Part shown: in pieces, positions 7,731 through 16,196 of the stretch
How the letters are laid out: each line of letters opens with the position of its first letter
How positions within the stretch are numbered: position 1 is the first letter of the stretch
NCBI GenBank assembly: GCA_937899715.1
Contig: CALCNX010000034.1
Location: 55,974-119,973 of the forward strand
Direction of reading: 5' to 3'
Source: an uncultured bacterium
GTDB taxonomy: Bacteria; Bacteroidota; Ignavibacteria; Kapaibacteriales; UBA4661
DNA: 64,000 nt
Translations under genes and position numbers: made by a program
Notes under the pieces: generated by a model
The model's input: only the letters and a program-made list of their open reading frames with translations
Told to the model about the DNA's origin: nothing
Database searches by the model: none

Positions 7731-8786
7731 TCAGCAAATATTGACTTCTGTTTCTAGTGCCACCCCAAAATGCTCATGCACCGATGTCTGTATCTGCCGT
7801 GATAGTTCAAGAATCTCATCGCCCGTCGCCGCGCCGTAATTGACAAGTACCAATGCCTGTTTGTCGTGAACAGCAGCGTCGCTGTTTGGCATGAGGCGCT
7901 TGCCTTTCCAGCCGCAGCGCTCAATCATCCAACCGGCAGGAATTTTTACAAGATTGTCACTGACCGAAAATGAAGGTACTTCAGGATATGAGCTTTTAAT
8001 GCGGTTGTAGATTTCACGCGGCACGGTTGGATTTTTGAAAAAACTGCCGGCATTGCCAATAACGGCGGGATTGGGTAGCTTCGAGCGGCGAACCGAGCAC
8101 ACTGCCGAGCGAACGTGCTGAACGGTATAGTCTTCGCGGCGGACTCCGGGAAAAAGGCGTTCAATTTCTTCCTCAAGCGCTCCGTAGGATATGGCGAGGT
8201 CGCTTGCGGAAGTAGGATTTTTTTGTAAGCGGAGTACAACCGATGTAATAATAAATTTTTCGCGGAGGTCTCGCTTAAAAATGCTGTCCCTATAGCCAAA
8301 GGAACATTCGTCTCGTGAAAATTCTCGCTTCTCGCCCGTAGAGCGCATTACGCCGCGCACACTAACGAGGACATTTTGTAATTCAATTCCATATGCACCG
8401 ATGTTTTGAACCGGTGCCGCACCGACACTGCCCGGAATCAGGGAAAGATTTTCCAGACCGCCCCAATTTTGTATCACTGCGTTTTGTACGACGCTATCCC
8501 ACTCTTCGCCGGCTGCTACTTCCACATCCAGCGTTGTTGCGGTTTCGTGCAGAATAGTTGTTCCTTTGAGCGCTATTTTTATGACAAGCGCCTTCACATT
8601 GGTAGTGAAAAGAATATTGCTACCGCCGCCCAAAATGAGGAGAGAGGAAAATTCTTTGCGTTCCCGCTCCTGAGCAAGAAGGTCTTGGATTTCTTCAACG
8701 GTCGAAACCGTAGAAAAACCTGCTGCCTTTGCCTCAAGAGCAAAGGTATTGTAGGGTTTGAGAGAAATATTTCGCTGAATTTCCAT
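7731..8786 (-). CDS. murB: UDP-N-acetylenolpyruvoylglucosamine reductase
   Basis: A 351-residue FAD enzyme that reduces UDP-GlcNAc-enolpyruvate to UDP-MurNAc with NADPH, the second committed step of peptidoglycan synthesis in the cytoplasm. LILGGGSNILF and LSLIPGSVGAAPVQNIGAYG form the FAD-binding part; GNAGSFFKNP holds the catalytic serine; the C-terminal domain with IPAGWMIE and NYGAATGDEI follows. Length and Tyr-loop region fit the type I (E. coli-like) MurB rather than the shorter type II. It stands apart from a mur cluster, and a terminator at 8811-8853 separates it from the gene upstream. Confidence 0.96.
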   Translation of the reverse strand: MEIQRNISLKPYNTFALEAKAAGFSTVSTVEEIQDLLAQERERKEFSSLLILGGGSNILFTTNVKALVIKIALKGTTILHETATTLDVEVAAGEEWDSVVQNAVIQNWGGLENLSLIPGSVGAAPVQNIGAYGIELQNVLVSVRGVMRSTGEKREFSRDECSFGYRDSIFKRDLREKFIITSVVLRLQKNPTSASDLAISYGALEEEIERLFPGVRREDYTVQHVRSAVCSVRRSKLPNPAVIGNAGSFFKNPTVPREIYNRIKSSYPEVPSFSVSDNLVKIPAGWMIERCGWKGKRLMPNSDAAVHDKQALVLVNYGAATGDEILELSRQIQTSVHEHFGVALETEVNIC

Positions 8787-8810
8787 GAATAATATTCAAG
8801 AGCATCACCA

Positions 8811-8853
8811 ATAAAAAAGACAGGAAACGACGTTTTGCGTGAGTTTCCTGTCT
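8811..8853 (-). terminator. intrinsic terminator between the DUF3127 gene and murB
   Basis: AGACAGGAAAC (8818-8828) and GTTTCCTGTCT (8843-8853) form an 11-bp perfect stem. On the minus strand the stem is followed by a U-rich tract (complement of 8811-8818), so it ends transcription of the gene at 8878-9255 before murB. Confidence 0.8.
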
Positions 8854-8877
8854 GCATTGTGCTTTGTTTACAGAGGC

Positions 8878-9255
8878 TTAGAACGGAATATCATCATCAT
8901 CCGGCGGAGGTGCATCGTGAGTGGATGCTGCCGCTGCTGAGCGGTTCGGTGCTGCCGAAGTAGGAGCGCCGCCGTCTATTTTCTCCAACTTCCATGCACC
9001 CAAATTGGTGTAATACACCGTATTACCGTCACGAGATTTGCCCTCGCGCCCGGAAAGTCCGAAGACGACTTTGATTTTATCGCCTTTTTGGAATGAATTC
9101 AGCGCCGAGCATTTATCCTGTGTGAGTTGAAATTTGACGTATTGAGGATAGTTGCCATCTTCAATTTCAACGACAAACTCACGCTTGCGGAATTTTTCGG
9201 TTACCTGCTGTTCATCGAACATTGCGTGGAGTTTACCGAATGCTTCATACAACAT
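8878..9255 (-). CDS. DUF3127 protein with an SSB-like acidic C-terminal tip
   Basis: A 125-residue protein of the DUF3127 family, small OB-fold-like proteins common in Bacteroidota. It starts MLYEAFGKLHAMFDEQQ; the beta-rich core includes FRKREFVVEIED, YVKFQLTQDKCS, GDKIKVVFGLSGREG and YYTNLGAWKLEKI. A disordered Ala/Ser/Pro linker follows, and the chain ends PPPDDDDIPF. That tip matches the SSB C-terminal peptide (DDDIPF in E. coli) which recruits replication and repair proteins. Start is set at 9255 because GAAGGA lies just upstream; the reading frame extends further, but those residues do not fit the family. A role as a single-stranded DNA-binding factor is inference. Confidence 0.85.
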   Translation of the reverse strand: MLYEAFGKLHAMFDEQQVTEKFRKREFVVEIEDGNYPQYVKFQLTQDKCSALNSFQKGDKIKVVFGLSGREGKSRDGNTVYYTNLGAWKLEKIDGGAPTSAAPNRSAAAASTHDAPPPDDDDIPF

Positions 9256-9430
9256 AGAAAATCCTTCGAGAGAGATTAAAACAAGAAAAAAGAAATAATT
9301 ACCTAGATTACTACGCAAGTCGCAAAAATACAAAAAAATGTGAGAAAGGAAATACTTCCGTAAAAAGTTTTTTCTGACGGTGCTATGCTGAGTGTTATAC
9401 GTGTCTTAAACACTTGTCTGCAAGTGAATT

Positions 9431-10147
9431 TTAGCCTCGTTTGAGCAGGAGTTTGTACGACTCGGCTTCAAACAAAAAATGATGTGCCAGAGCAATAGAA
9501 AACGGATTCGCATAATTCATCCGCTCCGGATGCCATTGCACACCAATCAAAAAAGACCGTTCTGAAAAATCATTCCACTCAATCGCCTCGTTAATGCCGT
9601 CATCCGAGATAGCGCTAATGCGTAAGCCCTCGCCAAGCCGATCCACTGCCTGATGATGTGCGCTATTAACTGTCCCTTCAATTTCACCCGTGATTTTGGT
9701 GAGAATAGAGCCGGACTGAATAACAATGCCGTGCTCGCCATCCGTGTCGTTAATGCGTGCGTGCTCGTGCGTGGCGTTGGTGTCGGCGGGAATGTCAATC
9801 ACAAGGGTCCCACCTTCGGCAACATTGACCAACTGCGCACCTCTGCACACCGCAATAACAGGCATCTTGAGTTCCTTTGCTTTCGCATAGAGCACCAGTT
9901 CAAAATCATCACGCTCCGAATCAATAGAACAGCGTCCAAGCTCTGATTCTTTGCCGTATCGCGCAGGGTTTACGTCCGGTCCGCCTGTCAGTACTAGCCC
10001 TGCGCAGGATTCGAGCACCGAAAGTGCAGGTTCAATTTGCAGCAGAGAAAGGTCAATACCGCTCACACGCGGGTCAGCCACTCGCAGCCATTCTTCATAT
10101 TTCGTATAATTAAGGGAGCCGCTTGCTTTAGAAATGCCGATGTTCAT
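9431..10147 (-). CDS. class I glutamine amidotransferase, peptidase C26 (gamma-Glu-GABA hydrolase-like)
   Basis: A 238-residue GATase1-like hydrolase of the PuuD/peptidase C26 type, which cleaves gamma-glutamyl bonds. It has LVLTGGPDVNPARYG, the nucleophile elbow VIAVCRGAQLVNVAEGG with its cysteine, and the His-Glu pair in GVQWHPERM. Catalytic residues are all present. The first ATG (10177) would add ten residues with no family counterpart, so MNIGISKASG at 10147 is preferred; neither has a clear Shine-Dalgarno site. It follows lpxK by 53 bp on the same strand and may be co-transcribed. The natural substrate is unknown. Confidence 0.88.
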   Translation of the reverse strand: MNIGISKASGSLNYTKYEEWLRVADPRVSGIDLSLLQIEPALSVLESCAGLVLTGGPDVNPARYGKESELGRCSIDSERDDFELVLYAKAKELKMPVIAVCRGAQLVNVAEGGTLVIDIPADTNATHEHARINDTDGEHGIVIQSGSILTKITGEIEGTVNSAHHQAVDRLGEGLRISAISDDGINEAIEWNDFSERSFLIGVQWHPERMNYANPFSIALAHHFLFEAESYKLLLKRG

Positions 10148-10200
10148 AGTGCTTTTATTCAAAGTGAAGATGTTCAAAGTGAAGAGAAACGGTTTGTGAG

Positions 10201-11235
10201 TTATCGTGGGGATAAAAGAGCAGCAATACGCTCACAAAGGGCATTATTGCCCTGCTCTATCGTGCATTGAATGGGCAGCACTGCAAGTGTAAGCCCCGCC
10301 GATGCAAATATATCACTAAAGGTGCGAAGTTTTACGAGGTCTTTTTCGGTGGTCGCAATGACGTTTATCTCTTGGCTTCGAGCCGTTTGTACTATCTGCC
10401 GCACGTGGCGTGGGCTGTAGCGAACATGGTCGCTGAAGACCAGAGCCGAAGCGATTTCCATTGATTTTTCCTGCAAAGACGCATGAAATCGCATTGGATT
10501 AGCAATGCCAGAAACTGCACAAACACGCGTGTTCGGCGGAATTGTTTCGTTTGTAATAGTATTGGTGAGATTTGTAGCTCGGACTTCTGCCGTAAGCAAA
10601 AGAGTGTTGGTGCGGAGAAAATGATAAACTTCGTGAGAAGTGTCGTGCGGTTTCGCGCCGTTCATAAAGCAGACTACATCTGCGCGAGATAAGGAATGAA
10701 GCGGTTCGCGCAAGCGCCCTGTGGGAAGAAGATTGGCATTTTCCAGAGTTGGACTGTCTATCAGCACAATATCCAAATCTCGGTGCAAATGCCGATGCTG
10801 GAAGCCATCATCCAGTACAATGCACGTTGCGCCGCAGCCTTGCACTGCCATTCGACTGCCTTCAAAACGTTTTTCATGAACAATGACAGGCGTTCCCGCG
10901 AGCGTGAGCGCATGAAGTAGTGCTTCGTCTCCAGCACGGTTGGTATCAGGAACAAGTATGTGTGCGCCATTGGAGACGACAAGTCCACCGCGCGTTGTGC
11001 GCCCGTAACCGCGAGAAACTATGGCGGGGCATTCCTTTGGAAATTTCTCCTGCACAAGCCTTACCAATGCTTGCGTAAAAGGTGTTTTGCCTGTTCCACC
11101 CGCCGCCACGTTGCCCACGCTGATAACAGGAACGTCCGCACGGTCAATGTGCGCTAAGCCTTCATCAAAGCGGCGATTGCGCCAAGCGACGGCTTTGCCG
11201 TAGAGCGAAGAAGTGGCGTTCAACAAAAAATTCAT
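10201..11235 (-). CDS. lpxK: tetraacyldisaccharide 4'-kinase
   Basis: A 344-residue inner-membrane-associated kinase that phosphorylates the 4' position of the lipid A precursor to give lipid IVA. Walker A is in NVAAGGTGKTPFTQAL; the following VSRGYGRTTRGG, the AGDEALL segment and VLDDGFQHRHLHRDLDIVLID are LpxK signatures. The N-terminal hydrophobic helix (LLNATSSLYGKAVAWRNRRFD) would sit at the membrane. Length is normal. It shows that the organism makes lipid A and therefore has an outer membrane, in keeping with the Kdo transferase at 48585-49946. Confidence 0.96.
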   Translation of the reverse strand: MNFLLNATSSLYGKAVAWRNRRFDEGLAHIDRADVPVISVGNVAAGGTGKTPFTQALVRLVQEKFPKECPAIVSRGYGRTTRGGLVVSNGAHILVPDTNRAGDEALLHALTLAGTPVIVHEKRFEGSRMAVQGCGATCIVLDDGFQHRHLHRDLDIVLIDSPTLENANLLPTGRLREPLHSLSRADVVCFMNGAKPHDTSHEVYHFLRTNTLLLTAEVRATNLTNTITNETIPPNTRVCAVSGIANPMRFHASLQEKSMEIASALVFSDHVRYSPRHVRQIVQTARSQEINVIATTEKDLVKLRTFSDIFASAGLTLAVLPIQCTIEQGNNALCERIAALLSPR

Positions 11236-11372
11236 CGTGCGGGTGGTCTATTGTCGAAAAACATTTTCAGGACAAAGCTATAAAAAACATTTGTCATCGT
11301 CGGGAACAAATTGTTTTCTGCTTCGTATTTTGTGATTGCTTTCCGTGTTACTTTTACCAACATTTTTTTGTT

Positions 11373-12164
11373 ATGCCCGATATTTCCTTGCCTCTAGCCG
11401 ATATTCTTCTCGCTTCGTTGGCAGCATTTCTTGCGGGGTTTGTGGATTCGATTGTTGGCGGCGGGGGACTCGTGCAAGTTCCGGCGCTTTTTATTCTCTT
11501 TCCGCAATTTCCCGTTCCGGCAGTCATTGGCACAAATCGTTTTGCATCGGTGATGGGAACAAGCGTTGCGGCGGTGCAATACGCCCGCAGCGTTCCTATT
11601 CCTTGGCGGACGGTGCTTGTGGCGGGAATAGGTGCGGCGGTGATGTCTTTTCTCGGTGCTAAAATTTCGAGCCTTCTGCCCGCCAGCACTCTCAAGCCGA
11701 TAATTCTGATATTGATGGCTTCTATCGCGCTCTACACCTATCGTCGCAAGGATTTGGGACAGGAAAATGTGTTGCGGTATGATGCTGCAATATTACTCTT
11801 GGTCTCGTTTGCTATTGGCGCAGCGACGGGCTTTTACAACGGCTTTGTGGGTCCCGGCACGGGGAGTTTGCTGGTGTTTGGTTTTGTGAGCATTGCCGGA
11901 TATAGTTTTTTGAATGCTTCTGCGATGAGCAAGGTAGTGAACGTAATAGCAGATGCCTCGTCGCTAATGTTCTTCGTGAACGGAGGTTATGTTCGTTACG
12001 AAATTGCCTTGCCGATGATGGTCTGTAATATGGCGGGTTCGTTTTTGGGAAGTCGGATGGCTATTTTGCGTGGAAGCGGCTTTGTGCGTGTTGTCTTTTT
12101 GGTGATTGTGGCAGCGCTTATGCTTCGATTTGGTTATGATGTGCTGGCTGTGGTGTTCAAATAA
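11373..12164 (+). CDS. TSUP-family membrane transporter (TauE/SafE)
   Basis: A 263-residue membrane protein with about eight hydrophobic segments. The two inverted halves each carry the family's Gly-rich loop: FLAGFVDSIVGGGGLVQVPA in the first, and IGAATGFYNGFVGPGTGS in the second. This is the TSUP (sulfite/sulfonate exporter TauE/SafE) family, which moves sulfur-containing or organic anions across the cytoplasmic membrane. The substrate cannot be told from sequence and no sulfur-metabolism gene is next to it. It is divergent from lpxK. Confidence 0.92.
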   Translation: MPDISLPLADILLASLAAFLAGFVDSIVGGGGLVQVPALFILFPQFPVPAVIGTNRFASVMGTSVAAVQYARSVPIPWRTVLVAGIGAAVMSFLGAKISSLLPASTLKPIILILMASIALYTYRRKDLGQENVLRYDAAILLLVSFAIGAATGFYNGFVGPGTGSLLVFGFVSIAGYSFLNASAMSKVVNVIADASSLMFFVNGGYVRYEIALPMMVCNMAGSFLGSRMAILRGSGFVRVVFLVIVAALMLRFGYDVLAVVFK

Positions 12165-12229
12165 TTGCGCTAATCCTTTTCATCCTCAAAATCCTGCAAA
12201 TCCTGAGTTCCCCTGTCGCAAAAATTCCG

Positions 12230-12237
12230 TAGATTTG
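12230..12237 (+). promoter_or_regulatory. candidate -7 box upstream of the sugar cluster
   Basis: TAGATTTG fits the Bacteroidota -7 form TAnnTTTG and lies 36 bp before the ATG of the glycosyltransferase gene. No convincing TTTG was found 20 bp upstream, so this is only a candidate. Confidence 0.35.
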
Positions 12238-12272
12238 TGCTTTCTGAAAAACTACAACCAAACGCAACCCGC

Positions 12273-13037
12273 ATGAACGCTCTCACGTATAAAGACTGCA
12301 TCGTAGGACTGGTAACGTACAACAATGGGGAAGACCTCGAATTGACCTTGAAAAAATTTCCTGACCAAGCGCCGTACTCGGTCGTTGTCCACGTAGATGG
12401 CTCAACTGACGGCTCGGATGCTTGCTTGGAGAAGTTCTCATTTCCTGTTATTCGTACCAATCCCAATCGCGGTGTGGGCAAGGCTATCAAAAATTGTATC
12501 GAATACGCCCGTGAGAACGGGTTCAAAGCAGTGGCGATTATTCCTGGCAACAACAAAAATCATCCCGAAGAAATACCGATACTCTTCGAGCCGATACTGA
12601 GCGGGAAGGCAGATTATGTGCAAGGTTCGCGGTATTTGCAAGGTATGGCAGAAGAGCGCCGTCGGGTTCATACGCCACTTTTCCGCCTTGTGATGGTGAA
12701 GGTTCATGCACTCATGTTCAGCATTTTGACTGGAAAACGCTGCACCGATGCACTCGATGGCTTCCGCGCCTACAAGGTAGAAATTTTCGACGACCCGGCT
12801 ATCAATATTTGGCAAGAATGGCTTGATACCTACGAACTCGAAACGTATCTGCACTACAAAGTTCTCAAGTCCAAGAAATGGCACTTCGTGGAAGTAGCAA
12901 CATCCAAGACCTATCCGAGCGACAAAAAAACACTCCTGAACACACAAGGGCGTAAATACTCGCACATACGACCGTTTATTGATTGGTGGCGGATTTTGAG
13001 ACCGCTGTTGTATTTGATGCTGGGCTTCAGAAAGTAA
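12273..13037 (+). CDS. family 2 glycosyltransferase
   Basis: A 254-residue GT-A-fold glycosyltransferase. It begins MNALTYKDCIVGLVTYNNGED, followed by VVVHVDGSTDGSDACLEKF with the metal-binding DGS motif, the RTNPNRGVGKAIKNCIEYA segment, and VAIIPGNNKNHPEEIP in the DxD region; YVQGSRYLQG is the acceptor-side loop typical of dolichyl-phosphate-mannose-synthase-like enzymes. It lacks C-terminal membrane helices. The in-frame upstream ATG (12237) is rejected because the family start is MNALTYKD. It heads a three-gene cluster with sugar-nucleotide ketoisomerase and aminotransferase genes, so it probably helps build a surface glycan. Donor and acceptor are unknown. Confidence 0.88.
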   Translation: MNALTYKDCIVGLVTYNNGEDLELTLKKFPDQAPYSVVVHVDGSTDGSDACLEKFSFPVIRTNPNRGVGKAIKNCIEYARENGFKAVAIIPGNNKNHPEEIPILFEPILSGKADYVQGSRYLQGMAEERRRVHTPLFRLVMVKVHALMFSILTGKRCTDALDGFRAYKVEIFDDPAINIWQEWLDTYELETYLHYKVLKSKKWHFVEVATSKTYPSDKKTLLNTQGRKYSHIRPFIDWWRILRPLLYLMLGFRK

Positions 13038-13040
13038 ACT

Positions 13041-13463
13041 ATGACTTCCATACACGACACATCTATCATCAACTTGCCTACTATCGGCGAGGATATGCGC
13101 GGCAGTCTCTCCTTTGTGGAGAGTGGTCGGCATATTCCCTTTCCGCTCGCACGGGCATATTACCTCTACGATGTGCCGGGCGGGGCAGAGCGGGGTGGTC
13201 ATGCTCATAAGGACTTACAGCAGCTTATTATCGCCATGTCGGGTAGTTTTGATGTGATGCTAGACGACGGGCGGCAGCGCAAGACCGTTACGCTGAATCG
13301 CCCCTACCACGGACTGTACGTGCCGACGATGATTTGGCGTGAATTGGTGAATTTCTCGTCCGGCGCGGTGTTGTTTGTATTGGCATCGAATCATTATTCG
13401 GAAGATGATTATTACCGCAATTATGATGATTTTGTACACGCTAAACGAACAAATGCTTATTGA
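13041..13463 (+). CDS. sugar-nucleotide 3,4-ketoisomerase (FdtA/QdtA type)
   Basis: A 140-residue single-domain cupin. It has the signature DMRGSLSFVESGRHIPF, then YYLYDVPGGAERGGHAHKDLQQ, with the catalytic histidines in GGHAH, then SGSFDVMLDDG and NRPYHGLYVPTMIWREL. This is the WxcM/FdtA/QdtA family, which converts dTDP-4-keto-6-deoxyglucose to the 3-keto isomer (galacto- or gluco-configured). It starts three bases after the glycosyltransferase stop and is followed by the matching aminotransferase, so the product is predicted to be dTDP-3-amino-3,6-dideoxyhexose (Fuc3N or Qui3N type). Confidence 0.92.
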   Translation: MTSIHDTSIINLPTIGEDMRGSLSFVESGRHIPFPLARAYYLYDVPGGAERGGHAHKDLQQLIIAMSGSFDVMLDDGRQRKTVTLNRPYHGLYVPTMIWRELVNFSSGAVLFVLASNHYSEDDYYRNYDDFVHAKRTNAY

Positions 13464-13524
13464 AAAACACTATCTACGCCGTAATTTGCATAATTCATAG
13501 CGTTTTCTTACAATTCTATTCCCC

Positions 13525-14640
13525 ATGCAACAAGTCCCTTTTCTCGACCTCAAAGCGATGAATCTTTCGCTTGAAAACGAACTCCAAAGTGCTTTTACCG
13601 ATGTTCTGCATAGCGGTTGGTTTATTTTGGGCAAAAACGTCGGTGCTTTTGAAGAAGAATATGCGAAATTCTCTGGTACTGAACACGCTATTGGTGTTGC
13701 TAATGGCTTGGACGCGCTGCACATAGCGCTCAAAGTCTTAGGCGTGGGCGCAGGCGACGAGGTGATTGTTCCCTCGAACACATATATCGCCACGATGCTT
13801 GCGTCTTCGTTTGTGGGCGCTACTCCTGTGCCTGTCGAGCCACGTCTGGCAACGTACAACATCAATCCTGACCTCATCGAAGCCGCTATCACGCCGCGCA
13901 CGAAGGTCATTATGCCGGTGCATCTCTACGGGCAAGCCTGCGAGATGGACGCAATTATGGCGATTGCCGAAAAGCACAATCTCTACGTGATTGAGGATAA
14001 TGCTCAGTCGCAAGGCGCATTCTACAACGGCAGACCGACGGGCAGTTTCGGGCATATCAACGGCACGAGTTTTTATCCGGGCAAAAATCTGGGTGCATTG
14101 GGTGATGCCGGCGCAATAACCACCAACAGCGCCGACTACGACAAAAACGCCCGCTCATGGCGTAATTACGGCTCGCACAAGAAATACTACAACGAAGTGT
14201 TGGGCTTCAATTCTCGTTTGGATGAGCTGCAAGCCGCATTTTTGCTCAAAAAACTTCCAACGCTTTACAACGACAATGCCGAGCGAGAGCGTATTGCAGC
14301 GCTTTACACGGAATTGCTGAACGGTGTTGGAGACGCTATTACGCCTGTGGTTGCCGATAATGCAACGTCGGTCTTTCACCTCTATGTCATTCGCACCAAG
14401 CACCGCGATGCTTTGCAGGAATATCTGACGCAAAACGGAATCGGCACCATGATTCACTACCCCGTGCCGCCGCACTTGCAAGAAGCATACAGCGATAAAG
14501 GCTGGAAGCAAGGTCAGTTCCCGCTCGCAGAAGAAATCGCTCTGACGTGCCTTTCGCTACCCATGTTCCCGACGCTGACGAACAGCCAAGTGGAGCGAGT
14601 TGTGGAGGTTATCAAGGCATTTTTTGCGCAAAAAGGCTAA
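13525..14640 (+). CDS. DegT/DnrJ/EryC1/StrS aminotransferase (FdtB/QdtB type)
   Basis: A 371-residue PLP-dependent sugar aminotransferase. It starts [13 protein letters not shown], has [14 protein letters not shown] (cofactor phosphate binding), [35 protein letters not shown] with the PLP-ring Asp, and [17 protein letters not shown] with the PLP lysine; the C-terminal substrate region includes [14 protein letters not shown]. It is the transaminase that adds the 3-amino group to the keto sugar made by the preceding ketoisomerase. A later acyltransferase step is not encoded here. Confidence 0.94.
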   Translation: MQQVPFLDLKAMNLSLENELQSAFTDVLHSGWFILGKNVGAFEEEYAKFSGTEHAIGVANGLDALHIALKVLGVGAGDEVIVPSNTYIATMLASSFVGATPVPVEPRLATYNINPDLIEAAITPRTKVIMPVHLYGQACEMDAIMAIAEKHNLYVIEDNAQSQGAFYNGRPTGSFGHINGTSFYPGKNLGALGDAGAITTNSADYDKNARSWRNYGSHKKYYNEVLGFNSRLDELQAAFLLKKLPTLYNDNAERERIAALYTELLNGVGDAITPVVADNATSVFHLYVIRTKHRDALQEYLTQNGIGTMIHYPVPPHLQEAYSDKGWKQGQFPLAEEIALTCLSLPMFPTLTNSQVERVVEVIKAFFAQKG

Positions 14641-14644
14641 CATT

Positions 14645-14983
14645 ATGGCTACGGTGCAACAACCCAAAACCGCATCGGAATTGCGGCAAGAAATGTGGGC
14701 TGCTCATAATAAATTCAGCGACATTCAGACGGAACTCATCCGCCTAAAGGAATCTGAGCCGGGCAGCCCTCGGCATTTGCAAGTGCTTGATGAACATTTG
14801 CTTGCAAAGCGTGAAGTGGATAGACTTCAAGCCATTATTGGAGAAGCTACAATTAATTCACATCAAAATCCTATCGTAAAAATAGCAATCTTACTCGCAC
14901 TTTTAGTAGTTGTTTGTTCTGCGTTCTATCTGTATTGGGGTTATAAATTCGTAGATTTCATTTTCGGCGCTGCCCTGAAATAA
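14645..14983 (+). CDS. small coiled-coil membrane protein, copy 1
   Basis: A 112-residue protein of unknown function. Residues about 10-75 are charged and helical, probably a coiled coil (RQEMWAAHNKFSDIQTELI, then PGSPRHLQVLDEHLLAKREV). One strong hydrophobic segment, about 79-101 (IVKIAILLALLVVVCSAFYL), lies near the C-terminus, so it should be a tail-anchored membrane protein facing the cytoplasm. It starts four bases after the aminotransferase stop. The next gene is a diverged paralogue sharing GS-x-RHLQ-x-x-DE-x-x-x-x-K/R-x-E. I do not recognise the family. Confidence 0.7.
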   Translation: MATVQQPKTASELRQEMWAAHNKFSDIQTELIRLKESEPGSPRHLQVLDEHLLAKREVDRLQAIIGEATINSHQNPIVKIAILLALLVVVCSAFYLYWGYKFVDFIFGAALK

Positions 14984-15011
14984 TTGAATTCACTCAAAGC
15001 CAAAAATCAAG

Positions 15012-15353
15012 ATGAATATTTCATCTACATATCAAACGTTGCCCGAAATTCGTCGAGCCATATTCTTGAACCGAGAAGAACTTGAAAGGCTTGGTTATTT
15101 ATTACGGAGACAGGAGCAGTACGAAAATGGGAGTTTACGGCATTTACAAACACAGGATGAATACGCTTGTCGAAAACATGAATTAGAGGAATTACAAAAT
15201 CTCTTACGACAAATGATAAAGCAACTTGTAAAGGAGCAACCCAGAAAAAATCGCCGCAAACTATTTGCTTTTTTATTGGCTTTGTTTTTGGTCGTGATGG
15301 CTCAGTTAATCGCTAAGTTGCTAATATACAGATTTATCTTGCACCTTGTTTAA
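15012..15353 (+). CDS. small coiled-coil membrane protein, copy 2
   Basis: A 113-residue paralogue of the preceding gene: same length, same layout, and a shared central block (NGSLRHLQTQDEYACRKHEL here; PGSPRHLQVLDEHLLAKREV there). The helical N-terminal part is rich in Arg, Glu and Leu, and a hydrophobic anchor lies at about 83-110 (LFAFLLALFLVVMAQLIAKL). It follows by 28 bp on the same strand. Tandem duplication followed by divergence is the simplest reading; function is unknown. Confidence 0.65.
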   Translation: MNISSTYQTLPEIRRAIFLNREELERLGYLLRRQEQYENGSLRHLQTQDEYACRKHELEELQNLLRQMIKQLVKEQPRKNRRKLFAFLLALFLVVMAQLIAKLLIYRFILHLV

Positions 15354-15383
15354 CGATATGGTTGCAGGTTAAATGGAAAAACC

Positions 15384-15405
15384 GTGAACCACTACCACGC
15401 CTCAC
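15384..15405 (+). repeat. 22-bp direct repeat, left copy
   Basis: The segment at 15384-15405 is identical to 16197-16218 and encodes V/M-NHYHAS in the same frame in both places. The similarity then fades (CTCGTTCGCA against CTCATCGCAG) and the left frame quickly loses resemblance. It marks the left border of the PIN toxin-antitoxin cassette and looks like a remnant of the gene that survives in part at 16197. Confidence 0.7.
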
Positions 15406-15493
15406 GCCTCGTTCGCACAAATCACCGTAGGAAGCATTTTGTCGCAAATGCAGTTTTTTGTAGATTTCAAGACCCACTTTAGGATGGTGACGT

Positions 15494-15721
15494 ATGGATA
15501 CAACAATTGCACAACCACTCACCAATGTTCAACTTGAACTTTTGAAATCTTTTTCGCACCAGTTGTCGGAAAATGATTTACTGGAATTGCGAAAGGTACT
15601 GGCGTTGTTTTTTGCTGAACGACTTATGCGTGAGGCTGATACCGTGTGGGAAGAGCAGCACTGGACAGACCAAGATGTAGAAACGATGCTCAGTACAAAA
15701 ATGCGTTTACCTTCACGATAA
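15494..15721 (+). CDS. antitoxin of a PIN-domain toxin-antitoxin pair
   Basis: A 75-residue acidic helical protein: MDTTIAQPLTNVQLELLKSF, then LSENDLLELRKVLALFFAER, then WTDQDVETMLSTKMR. This pattern (LTxxQxELLxxF ... LxEFxAEK ... W ... D) is typical of small antitoxins encoded directly before PIN toxins of the COG1569 group. Its stop is four bases before the toxin ATG, so the two are coupled. A purine-rich AGGATGGTGACGT precedes the ATG. Assignment rests on size, composition and position. Confidence 0.75.
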   Translation: MDTTIAQPLTNVQLELLKSFSHQLSENDLLELRKVLALFFAERLMREADTVWEEQHWTDQDVETMLSTKMRLPSR

Positions 15722-15725
15722 GCCG

Positions 15726-16136
15726 ATGGATAAAGTCGTGCTTGATACGAATGTGTTGCTGGTTTCAATTTCTACGAAATCAAAACTTCATTGGATATTT
15801 CGCAGTCTTCTGGATGGCGAGTATATTCTATGCCTCACGACCGATATCCTCATGGAATATGCCGAGATTATCGGTCAGCGAATGGGCGCATTTGCACGTG
15901 AAAATGCGCTGGGAGCAATAGAGAATCTTCCGAATGTTGAGTTTATCACCCGTTACTACAAATTCAATCTTCTGAATGACCCGGATGATAACAAGTTTGT
16001 GGATTGCGCGATTGCGGCTAATGCGACTTATCTTGTTACACATGACAGCGATTTCAAGCTGCTGAAAAACGTTGAATTTCCTCGCGTTGTTGTACTTGAT
16101 ACCCAAGAATTTTCGGGGAAATTGAGGAAGCCATAA
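15726..16136 (+). CDS. PIN-domain toxin (putative RNase, COG1569 type)
   Basis: A 136-residue PIN nuclease. The acidic cluster is complete: Asp7 in DKVVLDTNVLLVS, the central glutamate in DILMEYAEII, and the C-terminal aspartates in NDPDDNKFVDCAIA and THDSDFKLL. PIN toxins cleave RNA and are blocked by the adjacent antitoxin. The two-gene cassette lies between two copies of a 22-bp repeat and beside a decayed gene, suggesting local rearrangement or insertion. Confidence 0.88.
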   Translation: MDKVVLDTNVLLVSISTKSKLHWIFRSLLDGEYILCLTTDILMEYAEIIGQRMGAFARENALGAIENLPNVEFITRYYKFNLLNDPDDNKFVDCAIAANATYLVTHDSDFKLLKNVEFPRVVVLDTQEFSGKLRKP

Positions 16137-16196
16137 ATTTGAGAAAACTGTAAATTTCGATGTCAAAAAAACGCCTGTGAGCCATTTTCAGCATCT

